6,858 nucleotides of DNA, taken from the NCBI GenBank assembly GCA_021154065.1, contig JAJKJG010000248.1, positions 1 through 6,858 of the forward strand, in the 5' to 3' direction. The notes beneath the pieces were generated by a model, which was not told the DNA's origin, did not search any database, and worked only from the letters and a program-made list of their open reading frames with translations. Positions 1 through 5,815 of this stretch are shown piece by piece. The DNA comes from Methylobacterium sp. GTDB taxonomy: Bacteria; Pseudomonadota; Alphaproteobacteria; Rhizobiales; Beijerinckiaceae. The translations under genes were made by a program, and so were the position numbers. How positions within the stretch are numbered: the first letter of the stretch is position 1; each line of letters begins with the position of its first letter.

Positions 1-1
1 C

Positions 2-745
2 GACGACCGCATCGCCTTCGCGCTCGCCTGGATCGTGCCGAGCTGGCTCGTCTTCGAGCTCGTGCCGACGAAGCTGCCGCACTATGTCATGCCGCTCTAT
101 CCGGCGATCGCGATCGTGACCGTGCTGGCGCTGGCGCGCGGCTTTATCGCGCCGCGCGACCTCGCCGCGAAGCTGACGGCGCTGCTGATCCCGTTTATTC
201 CGGCCGGGATCGCGGTCGGGCTTGCCTTCGCGGCCAAGACCCTCGACGGGCGCCTGCCCTGGGCCGGGCTTGCGGTCATGCTTCTCGCCACGCTCGTTGC
301 CTTCGCGGCCTGGTGGCGCTTCGTCCGCGACGAGCCCGGGGCGGCTGCGCTCCTCGCCGTCGCCGCCTCGCCGATCCTCGCTATCGGCGCCTTCACCTTC
401 ACCCAGCCGGTGATGCAATCCTTGCGGCTGTCGCCGCATCTCGCCGAGACGGCGCGCGCCCTCGATTGCCCGCACCCGGCGGTCGGAACGCTCGGCTACC
501 GCGAGCCGAGCCTCGTGTTCCTCGCCGGAACCGAGCTGCGGATGTTCGCTGGCGCCGGCGAGGCGGCCGAGTTCCTCAAAGGCGGCGGCTGTCGCCTCGC
601 CTTCGTCGAGGCTCGGTTCGACGACCGCTTCCGGCAGGAGGCCGACCACGCCGGGATCCGCCCGGCGCTTCTCGCGCGGCTCTCCGGCTTCAATTTCAAC
701 GGCGGGCGCGGGCTCGAGATTGGCGCATATGCGGTACGCCCATGA
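2..745 (+). CDS. ArnT/PMT-like integral membrane glycosyltransferase, C-terminal part (5' end outside the window)
   Basis: The reading frame is open from base 2 to a TGA at 743-745 and gives 247 residues with no start in view, so this is the 3' part of a longer gene. Early in the visible part is the sequence KLPHYVMPLYPA (residues 24-35), which is typical of ArnT/PMT-family (GT39/GT83-like) glycosyltransferases. Several hydrophobic helices follow, at about residues 30-48, 58-78, 86-105 and 113-135. The last ~110 residues are mostly soluble and presumably lie on the periplasmic side, as in other family members. Such enzymes take a sugar from a polyprenyl-phosphate carrier and transfer it to lipid A, LPS core or protein. 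The adjacent GT2 gene could supply that lipid-linked donor. The donor sugar and acceptor cannot be read from this fragment, and the catalytic N-terminal loops are missing. The family call is fairly secure; the substrate is unknown. Confidence 0.85.
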   Translation, partial: DDRIAFALAWIVPSWLVFELVPTKLPHYVMPLYPAIAIVTVLALARGFIAPRDLAAKLTALLIPFIPAGIAVGLAFAAKTLDGRLPWAGLAVMLLATLVAFAAWWRFVRDEPGAAALLAVAASPILAIGAFTFTQPVMQSLRLSPHLAETARALDCPHPAVGTLGYREPSLVFLAGTELRMFAGAGEAAEFLKGGGCRLAFVEARFDDRFRQEADHAGIRPALLARLSGFNFNGGRGLEIGAYAVRP

Positions 746-794
746 TAGAGGGCAGGCGACCTCCGACCCGCCGGCGCTAACAAACCCAAAGGCC

Positions 795-1538
795 ATGGCA
801 GAGACCGACCGCGGCGAGAGCCCGCTCCTCAGCGTCGTCGTTCCGGTGCGCAACGAGGCCGGCAACGTCGCCCCGCTGATCGAAGAGATCGAGCGCGCGT
901 GCGTGACGCTCAAGCCCTTCGAGCTGATCTACGTCGATGACGGCTCGTCGGACGCGACGGCGGCGGAGATCGCGACGGCGCGCCTCTCCCGCCCCTGGCT
1001 GCGGGGCTTGCGCCACGAGGTGAGCTGCGGTCAGAGCGCCGCCGTGCGCAGCGGTGTGCGCGCCGCCCGCGCGCCCGTCGTCGTGACGCTCGACGGCGAC
1101 GGCCAGAACGATCCGGCCTTCATTCCGCAGCTCTATGAGGCATTGCTGCAGGGCGGCGAGCGGATCGGCCTCGCCGCCGGCCAGCGCCTGCGCCGCGTCG
1201 GCGGCTTCAAGAAGCTGCAGTCGCGGATCGCGAACGGGGTGCGGGGCGCGATCCTCAGGGACGGGACGCGCGATTCCGGCTGCGGGCTCAAGGCCTTCCG
1301 GCGCGACCTCTACCTGGCGCTGCCCTATTTCGACGCGCTGCACCGCTTCATGCCGGCCCTCGTCAAGCGCGAGGGCCTGGAGATCGCCCATGTCGACGTC
1401 GTCGACCGCCCGCGCCGCGCCGGGCGGTCGAACTACGGCATGTTCGACCGGCTCTGGGTCGGGATCATGGACCTTTGCGGCGTGTGGTGGTTGATCAGGC
1501 GCCGCAGGCGCGTTCCCGTGGTGCGGGAGGTGGGGTGA
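795..1538 (+). CDS. Family 2 glycosyltransferase, polyprenyl-phosphate sugar synthase type (ArnC/DPM1-like)
   Basis: A 247-residue GT-A fold enzyme. The N terminus has the GT2 opening LSVVVPVRNEAGN (residues 12-24). The nucleotide-sugar motif YVDDGSSD lies at 46-53, the metal-binding DXD-type motif LDGDGQNDP at 99-107, and DSGCGLKAFRR at 160-170. A GRSNYG motif at about 210-215 is typical of dolichol/undecaprenyl-phosphate sugar synthases. There are no strong C-terminal paired helices like those of ArnC or GtrB; only a short hydrophobic stretch at about 221-234 precedes an Arg-rich tail, so the protein is probably peripheral at the cytoplasmic membrane face. It likely transfers a sugar from a nucleotide sugar to polyprenyl phosphate, feeding the ArnT-like transferase upstream. 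I chose the ATG at 795 because the GT2 domain begins soon after it and the preceding bases look non-coding. TTG at 720 and ATG at 729 are in-frame alternatives that would overlap the upstream gene. None of the three has a clear ribosome binding site. The stop codon overlaps the next gene (TGATG), indicating coupled translation. Confidence 0.9.
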   Translation: MAETDRGESPLLSVVVPVRNEAGNVAPLIEEIERACVTLKPFELIYVDDGSSDATAAEIATARLSRPWLRGLRHEVSCGQSAAVRSGVRAARAPVVVTLDGDGQNDPAFIPQLYEALLQGGERIGLAAGQRLRRVGGFKKLQSRIANGVRGAILRDGTRDSGCGLKAFRRDLYLALPYFDALHRFMPALVKREGLEIAHVDVVDRPRRAGRSNYGMFDRLWVGIMDLCGVWWLIRRRRRVPVVREVG

Positions 1539-1855
1539 TGCTGATCCGGCTGTCGCAGGACCTCGGAGCCTATTTCTACGACGTCTTCGTCGCGCGCTTC
1601 GACTTCTGGCTCTTTTTCGGCCTCGTCGCCCAGGTCCTGTTCGGGGCCCGGTTCATCGTTCAGTGGATCGCCAGCGAGCGGGCCGGCAAGAGCGTGATGC
1701 CGCTCGCGTTCTGGTTCTTCTCGATGGCCGGCGGGCTGATGACGCTGGTCTACGGCCTCGTCCGGCGCGAGCCGGTGATCATCTTCGGCCAGACGCTGGC
1801 GATTGTGATCTACGTGCGGAATTTGATGCTGATCTTTCGGGAAAGGCAGTCGTGA
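1538..1855 (+). CDS. Stand-alone LAB_N (lipid-A-disaccharide synthase N-terminal domain) membrane protein
   Basis: A 105-residue protein starting at the ATG that overlaps the upstream stop (TGATG, 1536-1540). GGAGG at 1526-1530 sits 7 bases before the start, which decides it over an in-frame start at 1475. Three hydrophobic helices fall at about residues 22-43, 54-74 and 79-99. The pattern LFGARFIVQW, SERAGKSVMPLAFWFFS, then GQTLAIVIYVRNL matches the LAB_N family. That domain is fused to the N terminus of some LpxB proteins, but here it stands alone with no LpxB catalytic domain. Stand-alone members commonly sit beside a GT2 polyprenyl-phosphate sugar synthase and an ArnT-like transferase, as here. 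From memory, the rhizobial RgtF/RgtE pair, linked to dodecaprenyl-phosphate-galacturonate synthesis, is a possible parallel; I have not verified it. A helper role for the GT2 enzyme or in moving the lipid-linked sugar is inference. The domain call is strong; the function is open. Confidence 0.88.
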   Translation: MLIRLSQDLGAYFYDVFVARFDFWLFFGLVAQVLFGARFIVQWIASERAGKSVMPLAFWFFSMAGGLMTLVYGLVRREPVIIFGQTLAIVIYVRNLMLIFRERQS

Positions 1856-1856
1856 A

Positions 1857-1935
1857 TAGTCAGGCGTCAGTCGTCGGTGGTCAGTTATCGACCGCTTACG
1901 ATTGACGATTGACGACTGACGACTGACGACTGACC
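1857..1935. repeat. Heptamer-built inverted repeat between convergent genes
   Basis: The right arm is five 7-bp units in a row from 1901 to 1935: attgacg twice, actgacg twice, then actgacc. The left arm from 1858 to 1885 carries the same unit in the opposite orientation: agtcagg, cgtcagt, cgtcggt, ggtcagt. Pairing 1858-1885 with 1908-1935 gives a 28-bp stem with 23 Watson-Crick pairs, 2 G-U pairs and 3 mismatches, around a 22-base loop. The repeat starts 2 bases after one stop codon and ends 1 base before the complement of the other, so it fills the whole 81-bp gap between convergent genes. There is no T-run on either side, so it is not a canonical intrinsic terminator. It could still stop or stabilise converging transcripts. 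Confidence 0.85.
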
Positions 1936-1936
1936 C

Positions 1937-3136
1937 TCACGCCGCCTTCGCGGCCTCGCGCCGCAGCCGCGCGAACCCGGCATCGAGATCGGCCTTGAGA
2001 TCGTCGAGGTCTTCGAGGCCGATATGGAGGCGCACCGCCGGGCCCGGCGGATTCCAGCGCGTGGCGGTGCGGTAGGCGGCGCAGTCGAACGGGATCGCGA
2101 GGCTCTCGAAGCCGCCCCAGGAGGCGCCGATCCCGAACAGCTCGAGGCCGTCGAGCATCGCCTCCATGGCCCCCTTCGGCGCCGGCTCGAGCACGATCGA
2201 GAACAGCCCCGACGAGCCCTTGAAGTCGCGCTTCCAGATCGCGTGGCCGGGATCGCTCTCGAGCGCCGGGTGGAGCACGCGGGCGACCTCCGGGCGGGCC
2301 GCCAGCCAGCGCGCCATGTCGAGCGCCTGACGCTCGTGCTCCTTGAGGCGCAGCGCCATCGTCCGCAAGCCGCGCAGGGCCAGGAAGACATCCTCCGGTC
2401 CGGCGCACATGGCGAAGCTGTCGAAGGTGCGCCGCAACGCCGGCCAGGCGCGGGCGCTCGCGGACACGAGCCCGAGCAGCAGGTCCGAGTTGCCCGACAG
2501 GTATTTGGTTCCGGCCTCGATCGCGAGATCGACGCCGCGCTCGTGCGGCGGGAACAGCAGCGGCGTCGCCCAGGTGTTGTCCATCAGCACGACGGCGCCG
2601 TGCCGGTGCGCCGCCGCGGCGATGGCCGGGATGTCCTGCATCTCGAAGGATTGCGAACCCGGGGCCTCGGTGAACACCGCCGTGGTGTTCGGCCGCAGCA
2701 GCGCCTCGACGCCGGCGCCGAGCGCCGGGTCGTAATAGGTCGTCTCGACGCCGAAGGCCTTGAGGACGCCGTCGCAGAACTGGCGCGTCGGCCGGTAGAC
2801 CGAATCCGTGACCAGGAGGTGGTCGCCGGCCTTGAGGCAGGACATCAGCGCGAGCGTGAGCGCGGCAAGCCCGGAGGGGGCAAGCACCGTTCCGGCGGCG
2901 CCGGCGAGGGCCGTCCAGGCGCTCTCGAGCGCTTCCGTCGTCGGCGTCCCCTTGGTGCCGTAGGTGTAGTGCGCCCGCCGATGCTGGAAATCCTCGGCGC
3001 TCGGATAGAGCACCGTCGAGCCGCGATAGATCGGGGTATTGACGAAGCCGTGCTGCTGCGCGGGGTCGCGACCGGCATGGACGAGCCGGGTGCGCTCGGC
3101 AAAGCGCGACAGGTCCTTGGGCGGGGAGAGCGTCAT
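1937..3136 (-). CDS. metC: Cystathionine beta-lyase, PLP-dependent (MetC)
   Basis: A 399-residue protein of the Cys/Met-metabolism PLP enzyme family (fold type I), of normal length for MetC. It should cleave cystathionine to homocysteine, pyruvate and ammonia in the cytoplasm, the penultimate step of trans-sulfuration methionine synthesis. Visible landmarks, compared with E. coli MetC from memory, are: YGTKGTPTT (59-67) at the neighbouring-subunit phosphate-binding loop; PSGLAA (87-92); Y114, matching the ring-stacking Tyr111; D186 in MDNTWATP, which contacts the pyridine nitrogen; K211 in EAGTKYLSGNSD as the Schiff-base lysine; SWGGFESL (339-346), a hallmark of beta-lyases over gamma-synthases; and R369 in RLHIGLED, which binds the substrate carboxylate. 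Two oddities are Asn216 where His is usual in the GHSD motif, and Thr61 in place of the E. coli Arg58. The start at 3136 has only a weak ribosome binding site, but the family N terminus fits. It is transcribed divergently from the aap operon and converges on the LAB_N gene. Cystathionine gamma-synthase is a less likely alternative. Confidence 0.93.
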   Translation of the reverse strand: MTLSPPKDLSRFAERTRLVHAGRDPAQQHGFVNTPIYRGSTVLYPSAEDFQHRRAHYTYGTKGTPTTEALESAWTALAGAAGTVLAPSGLAALTLALMSCLKAGDHLLVTDSVYRPTRQFCDGVLKAFGVETTYYDPALGAGVEALLRPNTTAVFTEAPGSQSFEMQDIPAIAAAAHRHGAVVLMDNTWATPLLFPPHERGVDLAIEAGTKYLSGNSDLLLGLVSASARAWPALRRTFDSFAMCAGPEDVFLALRGLRTMALRLKEHERQALDMARWLAARPEVARVLHPALESDPGHAIWKRDFKGSSGLFSIVLEPAPKGAMEAMLDGLELFGIGASWGGFESLAIPFDCAAYRTATRWNPPGPAVRLHIGLEDLDDLKADLDAGFARLRREAAKAA

Positions 3137-3210
3137 GGGCTTTGGTTCTTGGGAAGGCCGGCCATGTGCGCCGATCGCACCGCCCCGTCAAGGCGTGCTG
3201 CCCTTCACCC

Positions 3211-3239
3211 TTGACCGCCCGCCGTTTGTCGCATGTGAT
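3211..3239 (+). promoter_or_regulatory. Candidate sigma-70-like promoter for aapJ
   Basis: TTGACC (3211-3216) matches the -35 consensus at five of six positions. After a 17-base spacer, TGTGAT (3234-3239) matches the -10 at four of six. Transcription from here would place the 3292-3311 hairpin in the aapJ leader. Such matches also arise by chance, so this is a weak call. A second TTGACG at 3301-3306 has no good -10. Confidence 0.28.
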
Positions 3240-3291
3240 GGCCGCCTTCGCAGCGGGAGGGCCGAACCATCGTCCGGCGCCGGCCTGACTT

Positions 3292-3311
3292 GCCCGCGTG
3301 TTGACGCGGGC
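3292..3311. promoter_or_regulatory. Perfect GC-rich inverted repeat upstream of aapJ
   Basis: The arm gcccgcgt (3292-3299) is the exact reverse complement of acgcgggc (3304-3311), with a 4-base loop. No T-run follows, so it is not a terminator. It could be an operator, a leader-RNA hairpin, or chance in GC-rich DNA. It lies 128 bases before the aapJ start. Confidence 0.4.
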
Positions 3312-3425
3312 CGGCAGGTTTGCGACAGACCCGCCGACCTTGGCCATAAGGCCGGAGGGCGGCTCGATCCGCCACGGAAGGCTGTCGCGTCAAGCGACCG
3401 CCGCTGGTCACGACAGCAACAGAGC

Positions 3426-3430
3426 GGGAG
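3426..3430 (+). promoter_or_regulatory. Ribosome binding site of aapJ
   Basis: GGGAG ends 9 bases before the ATG at 3440. It supports that start, which also opens directly onto a good signal peptide. Confidence 0.75.
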
Positions 3431-3439
3431 AACATCGGA

Positions 3440-4459
3440 ATGAAACGGGCAATTGCAACGATCGCCGTCGGCTTGGCGGCAACCCTCATGGCCTCGGCGG
3501 CTTCCGCCCAGGCGACCCTCAACAACGTCAAGCAGAAGGGCTTCCTGACCTGCGGCTCGAACCCGGGGCTTGCCGGCTTCGGCGTCCCGGACGCGCAGGG
3601 CAACTGGACCGGCCTCGACGTCGACTTCTGCCGGGCGCTCGCGGCGGCGATCTTCAACGACCCGACCAAGGTGCGCTTCATTCCGCTCTCGGCGAAGGAC
3701 CGCTTCACGGCGCTGCAGTCGGGCGAGGTCGACGTGCTCGCCCGCAACTCGACCTGGTCGATGTCGCGCGACACCCAGCTCGGCCTCGACTTCCCCGCCG
3801 TCAACTACTACGACGGCCAGGGCTTCATGGTGCGGAAGAAGCTCGGCGTCGCCTCGGCGAAGGAGCTCTCGGGCGCCTCGGTCTGCACCCAGCAGGGCAC
3901 GACGACCGAGCTCAACCTCGCCGACTTCTTCCGCGCCAACAACCTGAAGTACGAGGTCGTCGCCTTCGCGACCGCGGACGAGACCTTCAAGGCCTACGAG
4001 TCCGGCCGCTGCGACGCCTTCACGACGGACGCCTCGGGCCTCTACTCGGAGCGCCTCAAGGCCTCGGCTCCGGACGAGCACATCGTGCTGCCCGAGATCA
4101 TCTCCAAGGAGCCCCTCGGCCCGGCCGTGCGCCACGGCGACAACCAGTGGGGCGACATCGTCCGCTGGACCCACTTCGCCATGATCAACGCCGAGGAGCT
4201 CGGCGTCACCAAGGCCAACGTCGACCAAATGCTGAAGAACGACAACCCCGAGATCAAGCGCATGCTCGGGAGCGAGGGCAAGTTCGGCGAGGCCGTCGGG
4301 CTGACCAACGACTGGGCCTTCCGGATCATCAAGCAGGTGGGCAACTACGGCGAAGTCTTCGAGAAGAACGTCGGCCAGGGCTCGCCCTTGAAGATCCAGC
4401 GCGGCCAGAACGCGCTCTGGACCAAGGGCGGCCTGCAGTACGCCCCGCCGATCCGCTGA
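3440..4459 (+). CDS. aapJ: General L-amino-acid ABC transporter, periplasmic substrate-binding protein (AapJ)
   Basis: A 339-residue SBP family 3 protein, the expected length for AapJ. Residues 1-23 are a Sec signal peptide: MKR, a hydrophobic core, and ASA before Gln24 as the cleavage site. The mature protein starts the binding domain with VKQKGFLTCGSNPGLAGFG (30-48). WTGLDVDFCRALAAAIF (56-72) is the family's G-x-D-x-D-x-C signature, and NSTWSMSRD (103-111) contains the Arg expected to bind the amino-acid carboxylate. QQGTTTE (151-157) and GRCDAFTTDASGL (189-201) form the second lobe's ligand contacts. It captures polar and other L-amino acids in the periplasm and delivers them to the AapQ/AapM permease. 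It is the first gene of the operon, followed by a hairpin terminator that probably keeps its transcript in excess over the permease genes. BztA (glutamate/glutamine/aspartate/asparagine) is a close homologue and an alternative name; the J-Q-M order fits both. Confidence 0.95.
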   Translation: MKRAIATIAVGLAATLMASAASAQATLNNVKQKGFLTCGSNPGLAGFGVPDAQGNWTGLDVDFCRALAAAIFNDPTKVRFIPLSAKDRFTALQSGEVDVLARNSTWSMSRDTQLGLDFPAVNYYDGQGFMVRKKLGVASAKELSGASVCTQQGTTTELNLADFFRANNLKYEVVAFATADETFKAYESGRCDAFTTDASGLYSERLKASAPDEHIVLPEIISKEPLGPAVRHGDNQWGDIVRWTHFAMINAEELGVTKANVDQMLKNDNPEIKRMLGSEGKFGEAVGLTNDWAFRIIKQVGNYGEVFEKNVGQGSPLKIQRGQNALWTKGGLQYAPPIR

Positions 4460-4481
4460 AAGCGCGACACGGACCTAAGAC

Positions 4482-4518
4482 GGGCGTCCGGAGCGGATCC
4501 GGGCGCCCTTTCCTTTTT
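4482..4518 (+). terminator. Intrinsic-terminator-like hairpin between aapJ and aapQ
   Basis: The stem gggcgtccgg (4482-4491) pairs with ccgggcgccc (4499-4508): 10 pairs including one G-U, around a 7-base loop. It is followed by the T-rich tract tttcctttttg starting at 4509. It lies 22 bases after the aapJ stop and 78 bases before aapQ. As the operon continues in the same direction, partial termination or 3'-end protection would set high binding-protein and lower permease levels, a common arrangement in binding-protein-dependent transporters. Confidence 0.8.
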
Positions 4519-4591
4519 GCGCGCCGCCACCCCTTGGCGGCGCGACGTTTGCATGACAGGCTAGCGACAGCGAGACACAAGAAGCGTCAGC

Positions 4592-4596
4592 GGGGA
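4592..4596 (+). promoter_or_regulatory. Purine-rich ribosome binding site relevant to the aapQ start
   Basis: GGGGA at 4592-4596 abuts the ATG at 4597, too close to serve it, but is 6 bases before the in-frame GTG at 4603. If it is the real ribosome binding site, translation starts at GTG 4603 and the protein is two residues shorter. The ATG at 4597 would rely on AAGAAG at 4580-4585. Confidence 0.45.
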
Positions 4597-5802
4597 ATGC
4601 CAGTGTCGACCTTAGCCCAGGACGCGCCCGCGCGCGGGTCGCTGCTCTACGACCCGAAGGTCCGGGCGGCCGTCTATCAGGTCGTCCTCACCGCGGTCGT
4701 CGTCTTCCTGGTCTATCAGGCCGCCACCAACGCCGTCGCGAACCTCAGGGCCGCGCGCATCGCCTCGGGCTTCGGCTTCCTCAACAACACCGCCGGCTTC
4801 GACGTCAACCAGGCCTACATCCCTTTCAGCGCCGCCGGCTCGACCTACGGCGAAGCCTTCATCGTCGGCCTGCTCAACACGCTCGTGGTCGCGATCGTCG
4901 GCATCTTCCTCGCGACGATCCTCGGCTTCACCATCGGCATCGCGCGCCTGTCCAAGAACTGGATCGTGGCGCGGCTCGCGACCGTCTACGTCGAGGTCAT
5001 CCGCAACGAGCCGCTGCTGCTGCAGCTCCTGTTCTGGTACATCGCGGTGCTGACGCCGCTGCCGAGCCCGCGGGAGTCGGTCAGCTTCGGCGCCGGCTTC
5101 TTTCTCAACAACCGCGGCCTGTCGATGCCGAAGCCGCTCCTCGCGGCGGACGCCTGGGCGATCCCCCTGAGTCTGCTCCTCGGGATCGTCGGCACGATCG
5201 CGTTCCGGACCTGGGCGCGGCGGCAGCAGGAGGCGACCGGCCGGCAGTACCCCGTCGGCCTCACGGCGCTCGGGCTCATCGTCGGAGTGCCGGTGCTGGT
5301 CTGGCTCGTGCTCGCCCTCCTCGGCATGAACCCGATCACCTTCGACGTCCCGCAGCAGCAGCGCTTCAACCTGCGCGGCGGGATGCAGCTCTACCCCGAG
5401 TTCGTGGCGCTCCTCCTCGGCCTCGTGATCTACACGGCGGCCTTCATCGGCGAGGTCGTGCGGGCCGGCATCCTCGCCGTGTCCAAGGGCCAGACCGAGG
5501 CGGCCGGCGCGCTCGGGCTTCGCCCCGGCCACACGCTGCGGCTCGTCGTGGTGCCGCAGGCCATGCGGGTGATCGTCCCGCCGCTGACGAGCCAGTACCT
5601 CAACCTGACCAAGAACTCCTCGCTCGCGGTCGCGATCGGCTATCCGGACCTCGTCCAGATCTTCATGGGCACGGTGCTGAACCAGACCGGGCAGGCGGTC
5701 GAGGTCGTCGCCATCACCATGGCGGTGTACCTGACCATCAGCCTGTCCACCTCCGCCGTCATGAATGTCTACAATCGCCGCGTGGCGATCGTGGAACGAT
5801 AG
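4597..5802 (+). CDS. aapQ: General L-amino-acid ABC transporter, permease (AapQ)
   Basis: A 401-residue inner-membrane permease of the polar amino-acid (HisMQ) type, near the ~400 residues usual for AapQ. A hydrophobic helix at about 26-46 is followed by a periplasmic stretch (47-85). Further helices lie at about 87-114, 124-152, 188-205, 221-243, 268-290 and 368-390. YVEVIRNEPLLLQLLFWY (131-148) is the typical first-core-helix signature. The cytoplasmic EAA loop that docks the ATPase reads EAAGALGLRPGHTLRLVVVP (301-320), continuing with QAMRVIVPPL. The family-typical SQYLNLTKNSSLAVAIGYPD (332-351) follows. The insert between the core helices (about 155-265) is what makes AapQ/BztB longer than ordinary amino-acid permeases. 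It pairs with AapM to form the channel. The open frame extends upstream to 3298, but that part overlaps aapJ out of frame and is not coding. The start could be GTG 4603 instead (see the ribosome-site entry). Confidence 0.94.
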   Translation: MPVSTLAQDAPARGSLLYDPKVRAAVYQVVLTAVVVFLVYQAATNAVANLRAARIASGFGFLNNTAGFDVNQAYIPFSAAGSTYGEAFIVGLLNTLVVAIVGIFLATILGFTIGIARLSKNWIVARLATVYVEVIRNEPLLLQLLFWYIAVLTPLPSPRESVSFGAGFFLNNRGLSMPKPLLAADAWAIPLSLLLGIVGTIAFRTWARRQQEATGRQYPVGLTALGLIVGVPVLVWLVLALLGMNPITFDVPQQQRFNLRGGMQLYPEFVALLLGLVIYTAAFIGEVVRAGILAVSKGQTEAAGALGLRPGHTLRLVVVPQAMRVIVPPLTSQYLNLTKNSSLAVAIGYPDLVQIFMGTVLNQTGQAVEVVAITMAVYLTISLSTSAVMNVYNRRVAIVER

Positions 5803-5804
5803 GG

Positions 5805-5809
5805 GGAGG
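5805..5809 (+). promoter_or_regulatory. Ribosome binding site of aapM
   Basis: GGAGG lies in the purine run 5801-5810 that begins inside the aapQ stop codon and ends 6 bases before GTG 5816. This strong site decides the GTG start for aapM and suggests coupled translation with aapQ. Confidence 0.8.
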
Positions 5810-5815
5810 GCGCCC

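Larger units (their letters stand above)
3137..3439. promoter_or_regulatory. Divergent intergenic region between metC and aapJ
   Basis: These 303 bases between two divergent start codons contain no convincing gene and must hold the promoters for both. On the plus strand, TTGACC at 3211-3216 and TGTGAT at 3234-3239, separated by 17 bases, form the best sigma-70-like match (5/6 and 4/6), which would give aapJ a leader of about 190 bases. On the minus strand, TTGACG (complement of 3186-3191) precedes metC, but its -10 partner is poor. The leader also contains a perfect hairpin at 3292-3311. The promoter calls are tentative because alphaproteobacterial -10 boxes are degenerate. Confidence 0.5.

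Noticed and set aside
1538..1855. Truncated lpxB (lipid-A-disaccharide synthase)
   Set aside because: The protein is a complete three-helix LAB_N domain with its own strong ribosome site and stop. No remnant of the LpxB catalytic domain follows.
1857..1935. CRISPR array
   Set aside because: The repeat unit is only 7 bp, units are contiguous with no spacers, and they occur in both orientations.
2024..3214. 396-codon plus-strand open frame opposite metC
   Set aside because: It is antisense of metC with an Arg/Ala/Glu-biased composition and no recognisable motifs. MetC's active-site residues are on the other strand.
3301..3329. Second promoter candidate with TTGACG at 3301-3306
   Set aside because: No acceptable -10 hexamer lies at the right spacing, and the TTGACG sits inside the hairpin loop and arm.
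1896..3347. 483-codon minus-strand open frame in another frame over metC, reading into the heptamer repeat
   Set aside because: It is an out-of-frame shadow of metC. Its Ser/Val/Arg/Gln-rich tail is just the translated heptamer repeat.
3298..4596. Long upstream extension of the aapQ frame (about 433 codons) overlapping aapJ
   Set aside because: It is the +1-shifted shadow of aapJ in high-GC DNA. Its sequence is Arg/Gly/Pro-rich and low in complexity, while aapJ has a signal peptide and family motifs. The true aapQ homology begins near 4597.
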